Shown: one piece after another, positions 52,736 to 59,493 of the stretch
How positions within the stretch are numbered: position 1 is the first letter of the stretch
Layout of the letters: every line of letters starts with the position of its first letter
NCBI RefSeq assembly: GCF_030929615.1
Contig: NZ_JAVFVU010000011.1
Coordinates: 62,001 to 126,000 of the forward strand
Direction of reading: 5' to 3'
Source: Dyadobacter sp. LHD-138
GTDB taxonomy: Bacteria; Bacteroidota; Bacteroidia; Cytophagales; Spirosomataceae
DNA: 64,000 bases
Program-made: the position numbers and the translations under genes
The notes under the pieces: generated by a model
What the model saw: the letters and a program-made list of their open reading frames with translations, nothing else
Databases searched by the model: none
What the model was told of the DNA's origin: nothing

Positions 52736-53335
52736 ATGGAGAAAGTCCAAGTTAGCGACAGTGAGTTGGTAACATTGTATATTCGTGGTAATGAGAAAGC
52801 TTTTGAAAAGCTTGTTCAGCGCCATAAGTCACGAATTTATACGACTATTTATCTGATTGTCAAGGACCAATATGTAGCCGAAGATTTGTTGCAGGATACA
52901 TTCATTAAGGCAGTCGATACAATTAAGTCGGGTAGATATAATGACGAAGGTAAGTTTTTACCATGGATTATACGGATCGCACACAACCTAGCCATTGATT
53001 ATTTCAGACGCGATAAACGCTACCCCAATGTAGTGTTCGAAGATGGAAGCAGTGTATTTAATACCCTGGATTTCTCGGAAGATTCCGTGGAATCGATTCA
53101 GATTCGTCAAGAAACGCACGAGCAGCTGAGGGAAATGATCCAACGGCTACCGGATGTGCAGAAGCAGGTTCTGATCATGCGCCACTATGAGGACATGAGT
53201 TTTCAGGAAATTGCGGACGCCACAGGTGTGAGTATTAATACGGCATTGGGTCGGATGCGTTACGCGTTGATTAATTTGCGCAAGCAATTCAGCCAACGTA
53301 CCCCGCAATATGACAAAAACTTTTACCTACGATGA
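52736..53335 (+). CDS. ECF-type RNA polymerase sigma factor
   Basis: A 199-residue sigma-70 family ECF factor. Region 2 (FEKLVQRHKSRIYTTIYLIV, AEDLLQDTFIKAV, WIIRIAHNLAIDYFRRDKR) and region 4 (LREMIQRLPDVQKQVLIMRH, MSFQEIADATGVSINTALGR) are complete. A small gene overlaps its 3' end by 26 bases, the place where anti-sigma factors are often encoded. The promoter specificity is unknown. No receptor operon is adjacent, so this is not an obvious FecI-like iron-starvation factor. Confidence 0.95.
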   Translation: MEKVQVSDSELVTLYIRGNEKAFEKLVQRHKSRIYTTIYLIVKDQYVAEDLLQDTFIKAVDTIKSGRYNDEGKFLPWIIRIAHNLAIDYFRRDKRYPNVVFEDGSSVFNTLDFSEDSVESIQIRQETHEQLREMIQRLPDVQKQVLIMRHYEDMSFQEIADATGVSINTALGRMRYALINLRKQFSQRTPQYDKNFYLR

Positions 53336-53561
53336 TGTTATTAGGTATTTATATGCCGAAACAACACAAAATGAAAATGAATCCATCGCAGAAGCGCTAG
53401 CGCTTGATGACGATCTAATGAATTTTTACCTGGATTCCCTCGAAATGAAGGAACAGATGAATAAGATTGTGCGCACGCCGTCCGATCGTTCTATCCAGAA
53501 AATCATTCATTTTTCCCGGCAATATTCACTGAAACAATCTACAAACGCGCTTTCCTGTTAG
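53310..53561 (+). CDS. Small protein coupled to the ECF sigma factor
   Basis: An 83-residue acidic protein starting inside the sigma gene (26-base overlap). Sequence reads TKTFTYDDVIRYLYAET, SIAEALALDDDLMNFYLDSL, RTPSDRSIQKIIHFSRQYSL. It has no TM segment and no zinc HxxxCxxC motif, so it is not a classical ZAS anti-sigma factor, but the overlap suggests translational coupling and a role as soluble partner or regulator. Family not recognised with confidence. Confidence 0.75.
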   Translation: MTKTFTYDDVIRYLYAETTQNENESIAEALALDDDLMNFYLDSLEMKEQMNKIVRTPSDRSIQKIIHFSRQYSLKQSTNALSC

Positions 53562-53590
53562 GAAAACCATGTAGGTTGTTTCTTTGTTTA

Positions 53591-53622
53591 AAGGCATGTC
53601 AGGATTTTTTCTGACATGCCTT
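53591..53622 (+). terminator. Hairpin after the sigma factor operon
   Basis: AAGGCATGTCAG (53591-53602) pairs perfectly with CTGACATGCCTT (53611-53622); the loop is GATTTTTT and there is no T run after the stem. Confidence 0.7.
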
Positions 53623-53756
53623 AGGTGCGTCTTCTGTAAATGGAAGATGTTTGAAGGTTATTGCCATCTCTCCCCGACTATATTTTGAGTAAATTTTTCA
53701 AAATATCGCCACACACCTCCTTACAATGATATAATCCCAAGTGTATAAATAAGTTT

Positions 53757-54401
53757 ATGAACAGGAAAGAGCGTTTTAGGTTATTTTTAGAATACTTCAC
53801 CACAAATTTTCCAGAACCTGAAACAGAACTTCATTACAGCAATCCTTACGAGTTGCTGGTGGCTGTTATTTTATCTGCACAGTGCACGGATAAAAGGATC
53901 AATATGGTTACGCCCGCTTTGTTTGAACGCTATCCGGATCCCGAAGCGCTGGCTGCCTCCAATGCCGAAGAGGTGTTTACTTACATACGATCGATATCTT
54001 ATCCCAATAACAAGAGTAAACATCTGGTGGGCATGGCCAGGTTGCTGACTGAAAAATTTGGATCCGAAATTCCGGCTTCTATTGCCGAGCTTCAGGAATT
54101 GCCCGGTGTTGGGCGCAAAACGGCCAATGTAATAGCCTCTGTGATTTTTAATCAGCCGACTATGGCAGTTGATACGCATGTCTATCGTGTGTCACGCCGA
54201 CTGGGGCTGGTGCCTGCTACGGCAACAACCCCGTTGGCGGTGGAAAAGGGATTGATGCGGCATATCCCCACGGCACTCGTTCCGAAGGCACACCACTGGC
54301 TTATTCTGCATGGAAGATATATATGTCTTGCGCGTACGCCTAAGTGCAATGTTTGCCCGCTTACTTCTTGCTGTCTGTATTTTGAGAAAATGAAAAAGTA
54401 A
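53757..54401 (+). CDS. nth: Endonuclease III
   Basis: DNA glycosylase/AP lyase for oxidised pyrimidines, 214 residues. Helix-hairpin-helix LQELPGVGRKTANVIAS contains the catalytic Lys, and VDTHVYRVSRRLG the catalytic Asp. The C-terminal CLARTPKCNVCPLTSCC gives the C-x6-C-x2-C-x5-C [4Fe-4S] cluster. LVAVILSAQCTDKRINMVTP is also conserved. Length agrees with E. coli Nth (211). No operon partner. Confidence 0.97.
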   Translation: MNRKERFRLFLEYFTTNFPEPETELHYSNPYELLVAVILSAQCTDKRINMVTPALFERYPDPEALAASNAEEVFTYIRSISYPNNKSKHLVGMARLLTEKFGSEIPASIAELQELPGVGRKTANVIASVIFNQPTMAVDTHVYRVSRRLGLVPATATTPLAVEKGLMRHIPTALVPKAHHWLILHGRYICLARTPKCNVCPLTSCCLYFEKMKK

Positions 54402-54509
54402 TTTTTTTAACCCGTATTCCAACCTTTTTTGGCTGACGAAGGTCCATGTAATAGGGTAGAGAAAAATCTATGAATAACCGTCTATAAAACAATTAAAAGG
54501 TAACAAACA

Positions 54510-55385
54510 ATGAAGAGTAATTTTTTGAAACTGGGCATGCTGATTGCCGTGGTCATGGGTATGGGTATGGTGGGCTGTACTAAGTCCATAGAGAATAATG
54601 ACGAAGAGAAACTAGTCGAAAACGAACAGCAAATCGAAAAATACATCGCCGACAGCGCAATGGTTGCGACGCGTGATTCATCAGGGTTATACTATGTGGT
54701 AAGAAAGGCTAATCCAACGGGAAAAACGCCAAAGAAAGGTGAGCAGGTGCACATTAAATTTGAAGGATATCTTTTAAACGGAACCAAAGTAGTAAGTTCT
54801 ACCAATGATAAAAACTTAGCTTTTTTGTATCCGTTTGGCACAGGGTTGGGGTATGTATTGGTGGGTATGGAGCTTTCCATCAACAGAATGCGCGTAGGAG
54901 AGGTCAATACAATTTTCATGTCGTTTCCATTTGCTTTTGGTAGCTATGGGCAGGGAAATATTCCGGCTTATTCGCCTATTAAAATGAATATTGAATTGGT
55001 GAGTTCGCGAACAGAAGTAGAGCAGATCGATGATTTTATCGCCAAAAAACAGTTTACGGTATCCGAAAGGACAACAGACAATTTGGTAATTATAAGAACG
55101 AATACCGTTACTGGTGATACATTAGGAGCAGGGAAATCTGTCAATGTGAAGTATACGCTTAAGCTTTTGGATGATACAAAAGTGGAGGAAAGTACACGTT
55201 CGGTAACTACGGGAACAAGTGGAACCATTGCTGGTTTTGATCGTGCTATACGTAAAATGAGGAAGGGTGAAAAAATTATAGCAGTATTTCCTTCAGGTTT
55301 AGGCTATGGGAGTCAACGGATTACTGGGAGCAGTGTGAGTATTCAGCCATACTCTCCTTTACAATTTGAGTTAGAGGTTTTATAA
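54510..55385 (+). CDS. FKBP-type peptidyl-prolyl isomerase lipoprotein, two domains
   Basis: A 291-residue lipoprotein: lipobox MVGC, a short charged linker (ENEQQIEKYIADSAMVATRD), a first FKBP domain at about 50-165 (SGLYYVVRK, GEQVHIKFEGYLLNGT, VGEVNTIFMSFPFAFGS) and a second at about 175-291 (KSVNVKYTLKLLDDTKVEE, GFDRAIRKMRKGEKIIAVFP, SGLGYGSQ). Both show recognisable FKBP strands, but the first has replaced some usual active-site aromatic residues. Such proteins fold exported proteins at the membrane. It ends in a good terminator. Confidence 0.9.
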   Translation: MKSNFLKLGMLIAVVMGMGMVGCTKSIENNDEEKLVENEQQIEKYIADSAMVATRDSSGLYYVVRKANPTGKTPKKGEQVHIKFEGYLLNGTKVVSSTNDKNLAFLYPFGTGLGYVLVGMELSINRMRVGEVNTIFMSFPFAFGSYGQGNIPAYSPIKMNIELVSSRTEVEQIDDFIAKKQFTVSERTTDNLVIIRTNTVTGDTLGAGKSVNVKYTLKLLDDTKVEESTRSVTTGTSGTIAGFDRAIRKMRKGEKIIAVFPSGLGYGSQRITGSSVSIQPYSPLQFELEVL

Positions 55386-55397
55386 TAAATTATTGAG

Positions 55398-55425
55398 AGC
55401 TCTCCCCTTGTGGGAGGGCTTTTTT
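55398..55425 (+). terminator. Terminator after the FKBP gene
   Basis: AGCTCTCCC (55398-55406) pairs with GGGAGGGCT (55412-55420) with one T-G wobble, followed by six Ts. Confidence 0.8.
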
Positions 55426-55450
55426 ATGGAAGAGGTAATTGGCGAAACAT

Positions 55451-55550
55451 GATTTTTTTGTAAACCTGACCCGAGGCAAAAAAGTCCCGATCTTAAAAAG
55501 CCTCTCAGCTATATTTCTTCGAAAATAGCATGTGGAGGCATTTCAGTTTT
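55451..55550 (-). pseudogene. Decayed copy of aminotransferase 3' end (1)
   Basis: This stretch aligns by eye with the 3' end of the pglE-like gene at about 57195-57300: shared blocks AAACCTGACCC, GGCAAA, AAAAAGCCT and ATTTC, in the same order and orientation. In the minus frame it contains stop codons, so it is non-functional. It probably is a leftover of a lost or rearranged DegT-type aminotransferase gene. Confidence 0.6.
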
Positions 55551-55613
55551 TCCATATATTCCATTACAGCTCAAAGTAGAGATGTTGTAGTTTAAAAATC
55601 TTCAAGAGTTTAC

Positions 55614-55649
55614 AACGCCCTGGCAAACGAATTGCTTAGGGCGTTTTTT
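55614..55649 (+). terminator. Orphan terminator between the two remnants
   Basis: AACGCCCT (55614-55621) pairs with AGGGCGTT (55638-55645), then a T run (55644-55649); an inner GCAA/TTGC pair lies in the loop. It has no intact gene upstream on the plus strand, so it is probably a leftover of a deleted gene. Confidence 0.65.
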
Positions 55650-55691
55650 GTTTAGAGGGTTTTAATATGATCGATGATTATCGTGGATGTT

Positions 55692-55805
55692 TCAAGCTCA
55701 GGTCTGAGCCGAAGGGAAGCAAAGTCCAATATTAAAAGCCTCTCGATTAAATCTTCGTCAAAATACGATACCCTTTAAAAATAACCTGTGGATGATTATC
55801 CTGTT
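55692..55805 (-). pseudogene. Decayed copy of aminotransferase 3' end (2)
   Basis: A second degenerate match to the same 3' end of the pglE-like gene: CTGAGCCGAAGG, AAAGCCTCTC, AAATCTTCGTCAAAATACGA, TTTAAAAATAACCTGTGG line up with CTGACCCCGAAGG, AAAGCCTATC, CATTTCCTCCAAAATATGG, TTTTTAAAAACAGGCTG. It extends slightly further than copy 1. The stretch from here to 55996 (55806-55996) is AT-rich and holds nothing else I recognise. Confidence 0.55.
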
Positions 55806-55996
55806 GTGTACAAAATACTACTAAGGACTGAGGGAGTATGTTAAGATTTGTTTGTGTAGAAGATAAGGTTACCTCATATTGGAGCTATATGCTTTTCCCT
55901 AGTTGACTATGATAAAAATGGTGGGATGGTAATTATTGTTTGATATTGAAATTTTCTAGATTACATAAAATTACTTGTAGAAATATATGTAATTTC

Positions 55997-56043
55997 TATA
56001 CACATATAAATACTACAAATATTGTAGTATTTATATGTGTATA
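55997..56043. repeat. Perfect 22-bp AT-rich inverted repeat
   Basis: TATACACATATAAATACTAC begins a 22-base left arm (55997-56018) that pairs perfectly with 56022-56043; the loop is ATA. It lies 79 bases before the ATG of the orphan lipoprotein. It may be a terminator-like structure, a regulator site or a mobile-element scar; the sequence alone cannot decide. Confidence 0.85.
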
Positions 56044-56122
56044 TTGTTTTGTGATAAATTATCTTAGCGGTTAGATATATAGTAATTCATAGTCAAAGAT
56101 TTTCAATCAACCAATTTTTAGA

Positions 56123-56959
56123 ATGAAACAGAAAGTTTTTTTTATCCAAAATGTAATTTTTTTGTTCTTCTTCTTTTCTTGTAATAAAGAAGAAATTTTG
56201 GAAAGCAAACCAGAAGTTAAGGTTTACAAGGGTTTAATTTCAGATGGCATATCCGTTAAAAACTCTAGTGAGGGGCTGGATTCTGAGATTGGGAAATATA
56301 TTTTGATTAGTGCTGATACGGTCAATCTTGAAACCAATAAAGATCAGGCTGCAAGACTGGCTAATTCGGTAGTAAATCCTTTTTTGCCACCAACTCCACC
56401 ACTTCCACCATATTTACCTGATGGAGATTATCAACCGTTTATTCAACCAGGTAATACTGGTGCATGGTTTTCTAATACGGGTCGCATTTCTAGACATAGT
56501 TTTGTTTTAAAAAAGTCGATGGTTTACGTAGCACCTTTAAGTCCAACCGTTCCGGTAATGTTAGCATACTGTTCATTTGTGTATAACGGGTACCATTATC
56601 AATTTAGAAACTATCCCGTTATGAAACATCCTGGTGTATCAACTATTGGAGTTTTTTTTTCTCAATATACTGTTGAGGCTTTTAGAGTAAGCAATGTTGG
56701 ATCTCAGACTCCGGATTATGAATATACTAACCCACACTATAGTGGAAGTGGGAACTATATAGCCGGGGGGTGGGGATGTGTAAGAAATTGTATATTTGAA
56801 CCTGGTGGTTCAAATAATTCTACCTGGCAGACCGGAATAGTGAATGTAACATCAATGGGTTACCTTGATAGTAAAGATGTGTTTACTTTCTCTGGGACTT
56901 TAACAGTCCAAGGAGTAACCGTTCCATTTGATTTACACCAGTACGGTCGAGCACACTAA
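56123..56959 (+). CDS. Orphan lipoprotein of unknown function
   Basis: A 278-residue protein with a very hydrophobic Phe-rich signal (NVIFLFFFFSC) and lipobox FFSC, so lipid-anchored. A Pro-rich hinge PFLPPTPPLPPYLP is at about residues 90-103. The mature domain is beta-rich and aromatic (NTGAWFSNTGRISRHSFVL, GYHYQFRNYPVMKHPG, FSQYTVEAFRVSNVG, SGNYIAGGWGCVRNC, FTFSGTLTVQGV). No family is recognised. Its AT-richer codon use and its place beside decayed gene pieces suggest acquisition by transfer. No partner gene is adjacent. The 197-base gap after it holds only the pglE terminator. Confidence 0.75.
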   Translation: MKQKVFFIQNVIFLFFFFSCNKEEILESKPEVKVYKGLISDGISVKNSSEGLDSEIGKYILISADTVNLETNKDQAARLANSVVNPFLPPTPPLPPYLPDGDYQPFIQPGNTGAWFSNTGRISRHSFVLKKSMVYVAPLSPTVPVMLAYCSFVYNGYHYQFRNYPVMKHPGVSTIGVFFSQYTVEAFRVSNVGSQTPDYEYTNPHYSGSGNYIAGGWGCVRNCIFEPGGSNNSTWQTGIVNVTSMGYLDSKDVFTFSGTLTVQGVTVPFDLHQYGRAH

Positions 56960-57114
56960 GTAAAGTAAGGGTGGCTTTCAAGGAATTATTTTGCTGGCAC
57001 CGTTCAGATGTTCTGTTGTTTGGAAGCTGCCGAGTATTGAGTATATTGTCGACCTGGATAAAAATATAAAGTCATCTGAAATTCCTATTTAAGTACGTAA
57101 TAAGTGAGGGAAAT

Positions 57115-57158
57115 AATCTAGCCGTGACTGTTTAAATTTGAACAATCACGGCTAGATT
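57115..57158 (-). terminator. Terminator of the pgl-like operon
   Basis: AATCTAGCCGTGA (57115-57127) pairs with TCACGGCTAGATT (57146-57158) over 13 bp; the stop codon of the aminotransferase overlaps the stem. On the minus strand it ends the glycan operon. Confidence 0.8.
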
Positions 57159-58278
57159 AAAAACACGTTATAATTCTGGTTACTCTAAGCAGATCTTCTT
57201 TTTTCAAACCTGACCCCGAAGGCAAACAAATCCCAGTCTCAAAAAGCCTATCCGCTACATTTCCTCCAAAATATGGGGCATTTTTAAAAACAGGCTGCCG
57301 GTGAAGCGGTTTCCATAAGGGGCGTGATTCAATATTTTCCTTCTCCAATAGCAAACGAATACTTTCTCTGTTCAATCCATTGTTTGCGGTCGGATCTATC
57401 AGGATACACGTAAGCCACCGGTTTGAAAAGCAATCAGCCGGTTCATTTTGAAATGAAATACCGGGTATAAGCCCCAGTTCCCGCTTGTAAAACGCAAAAT
57501 TGTCCCGGCGCTGTTGTACACGCTCCCCTATTACTTCCAGCTGTGCCAGTCCGATGGCCGCACAGATGTTACTGAGCCGGTAGTTATAACCGATTTCCGA
57601 ATGCTGGTAATGCGGCGCTTCATCTTTTGCCTGAGAAGCTAAAAATTTGGCTCTTTGCGTATAGAATTCATTCCCGGAAACGAGCGCTCCTCCGCCTGAG
57701 GTGGTGATGATTTTATTGCCATTGAAAGAGACAATACTCATTACGCCAAACGCGCCCACTTTTTTGTGTTTATAAACTGACCCCAGCGCCTCTGCCGCAT
57801 CTTCGATAAGCGGGATCTCGTATTTTTGACATATCGTCAATATCGCACCGAGTTGCATAGGCATTCCATAAATGTGTACGCCAATAACGGCTTTCGGACG
57901 TTTCCCTTTTTTAATAAAATGGTTGATGGTGCCTTCCAGCGCATTTGGACAAATATTCCAGGTGGTTTCCTCGCTGTCTACGAAAGCCGGTGTTGCACCA
58001 AGATAAACAATTGGATTCGCACTGGCGGCAAAGGTGAATGTAGGGCAAATGACGATATCTCCCGGCCCAATATCCAGTATTTTTAAGGCAAGATGTAGGC
58101 CCGCCGTACCGGAGGAAAGCGCGGTAGCATGGGAGATGCCCATATAGTTTGCCAGTTTTTGCTCAAACGCATCGACATGAGGGCCTAGTGGAGCAATGTA
58201 GTTACTTCCCAGGGCCTGCTGAATATACTTTAGTTCATTTCCGCCTGGATGAGGAGGGGAAAGCCATATTTTTTCCAT
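57157..58278 (-). CDS. pglE: DegT/DnrJ/EryC1-family aminotransferase, PglE-like
   Basis: PLP enzyme that aminates a nucleotide-linked keto-sugar, as PglE does in bacillosamine synthesis. 373 residues. YIAPLGPHVDAFEQKLANY, ALSSGTAGLHLALKIL, CPTFTFAASANPIVYLGATP, IGVHIYGMPMQL, LIEDAAEALGS and SFNGNKIITTSGGGALVSG (PLP Lys189) are all family-specific. It follows pglD by 2 bases and pglC before that, the arrangement of the Campylobacter pgl genes. The dehydratase PglF is not in the window. The 3' end of this gene has two decayed relatives at 55.5 and 55.7 kb. Confidence 0.93.
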   Translation of the reverse strand: MEKIWLSPPHPGGNELKYIQQALGSNYIAPLGPHVDAFEQKLANYMGISHATALSSGTAGLHLALKILDIGPGDIVICPTFTFAASANPIVYLGATPAFVDSEETTWNICPNALEGTINHFIKKGKRPKAVIGVHIYGMPMQLGAILTICQKYEIPLIEDAAEALGSVYKHKKVGAFGVMSIVSFNGNKIITTSGGGALVSGNEFYTQRAKFLASQAKDEAPHYQHSEIGYNYRLSNICAAIGLAQLEVIGERVQQRRDNFAFYKRELGLIPGISFQNEPADCFSNRWLTCILIDPTANNGLNRESIRLLLEKENIESRPLWKPLHRQPVFKNAPYFGGNVADRLFETGICLPSGSGLKKEDLLRVTRIITCF

Positions 58279-58280
58279 CG

Positions 58281-58874
58281 TTAGCGGTTTATGATTCTGG
58301 CCGGATTTCCTAGTACGGTAGATCCGTCGGGGATGTTTTTGGTTACGACGCTTCCCGCACCCACGACGCAGTTCTTGCCGATCGTCAGGCCCGGAGCCAC
58401 AATACTGCCCGTGCCGATCAGCGTGTTTACACCGATTTTTACATGTCCCGCCAGGATAACACCAGGCGCGAGGTGCGCAAAATCACCGATATGGCAATCA
58501 TGATCCACGGAGGCGGATGTGTTGATGATGACATGATTGCCAACCGTTGAGCCGGCCTGTATTACCGCATGATGCATGACGCAGGTTCCCATCCCCACCT
58601 TTATACCTGGATCGATTGAGGCGGTTGGATGTATCGCCGTGCCAAAAGCATGATGAACCAGACTGGATATTTTTTTTCGAACGACATTATTTCCGATGGC
58701 GATGATCAGGTCTTCGTCAGGAAGGTGCAGGGCGTTGTAGGCGCCACTTACGACGATTCCTGAAATTTCTTGTTTTGTTAAATCATCATCATATATACCA
58801 TTAATTTTTCCACCATTTGCACGAATGATGGAAATGATCACTTTTGCGTGTCCGCCGGCACCGTAAATCAGCAT
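58281..58874 (-). CDS. pglD: Sugar O/N-acyltransferase, PglD/NeuD-like
   Basis: A 197-residue acetyltransferase with a Rossmann-like N-terminal domain (LIYGAGGHAKVIISIIRANG) and a left-handed beta-helix of hexapeptide repeats (about residues 85-197: PTASIDPGIKVGMGTCV, HAVIQAGSTVGNHVIINTSA, HDCHIGDFAHLAPGVIL). This is PglD, which acetylates UDP-4-amino-sugar using acetyl-CoA; HDCHIGDF carries the likely catalytic His. Between pglC and pglE in an operon with 2- and 4-base gaps. Confidence 0.93.
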   Translation of the reverse strand: MLIYGAGGHAKVIISIIRANGGKINGIYDDDLTKQEISGIVVSGAYNALHLPDEDLIIAIGNNVVRKKISSLVHHAFGTAIHPTASIDPGIKVGMGTCVMHHAVIQAGSTVGNHVIINTSASVDHDCHIGDFAHLAPGVILAGHVKIGVNTLIGTGSIVAPGLTIGKNCVVGAGSVVTKNIPDGSTVLGNPARIINR

Positions 58875-58878
58875 GGGA

Positions 58879-59436
58879 TCAAGATTTAGTAATTATCGTT
58901 CTTGTGAGCGTTAAAAAAAGAATGTTCAGATCTAATGGAAAAGACAGGTTATCGACATACCACAAGTCATACTCAAATTTTTCAGACCAGCTAAGGTTGT
59001 TGCGTCCGTTAATTTGTGCCCATCCGGTTATGCCGGGTTTAACGGTATGCCGTCGCCGCTGTTCCTGATTATATAATGGTAAATATTCAGCCAGAAGCGG
59101 CCGTGGACCAACCAGGCTCATATCGCCGATTAATACATTCCAAAGCTGTGGGAGTTCGTCCAGTGAGGTTTGACGCAGGAATTTTCCAAGCAGCGTTGTT
59201 CGTTGGGCGTCAGGGAGGGGCATTTTCTCTTTATCCCGTAAATCGCGCATCGTCCTGAACTTTACGATGATAAAAATCTTTCCGTGTAAACCGGGTCGAG
59301 GCTGATCGTAAAACGGATATTGCTTATCAAAACAGAGGATTAGGAGGAACAGCAATAGAAAAAGCGGCGACAGGATGATTAATCCCGCCGCCGCCAGTAT
59401 AAAATCAAAAAGTCTTTTACCAAAGCTGTTGTACAT
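58879..59436 (-). CDS. pglC: Initiating sugar-1-phosphate transferase, PglC-like
   Basis: A 185-residue monotopic phosphoglycosyl transferase that moves a sugar phosphate to undecaprenyl phosphate. One N-terminal hydrophobic segment (FDFILAAAGLIILSPLFLLL), then IFIIVKFRTMRDL, FLRQTSLDELPQLWNVLIGD (catalytic DE pair), MSLVGPRPLL and VKPGITGWAQINGRN. The short length matches PglC rather than WbaP. First gene of the pglC-pglD-pglE-like unit; downstream glycosyltransferases are not in the window, so the final glycan is not known. Confidence 0.93.
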   Translation of the reverse strand: MYNSFGKRLFDFILAAAGLIILSPLFLLLFLLILCFDKQYPFYDQPRPGLHGKIFIIVKFRTMRDLRDKEKMPLPDAQRTTLLGKFLRQTSLDELPQLWNVLIGDMSLVGPRPLLAEYLPLYNQEQRRRHTVKPGITGWAQINGRNNLSWSEKFEYDLWYVDNLSFPLDLNILFLTLTRTIITKS

Positions 59437-59493
59437 GTCAGAATTTATTAAGTTTGACTAATAAATTTCGGACAAGCAACTTTCAATCAATCG

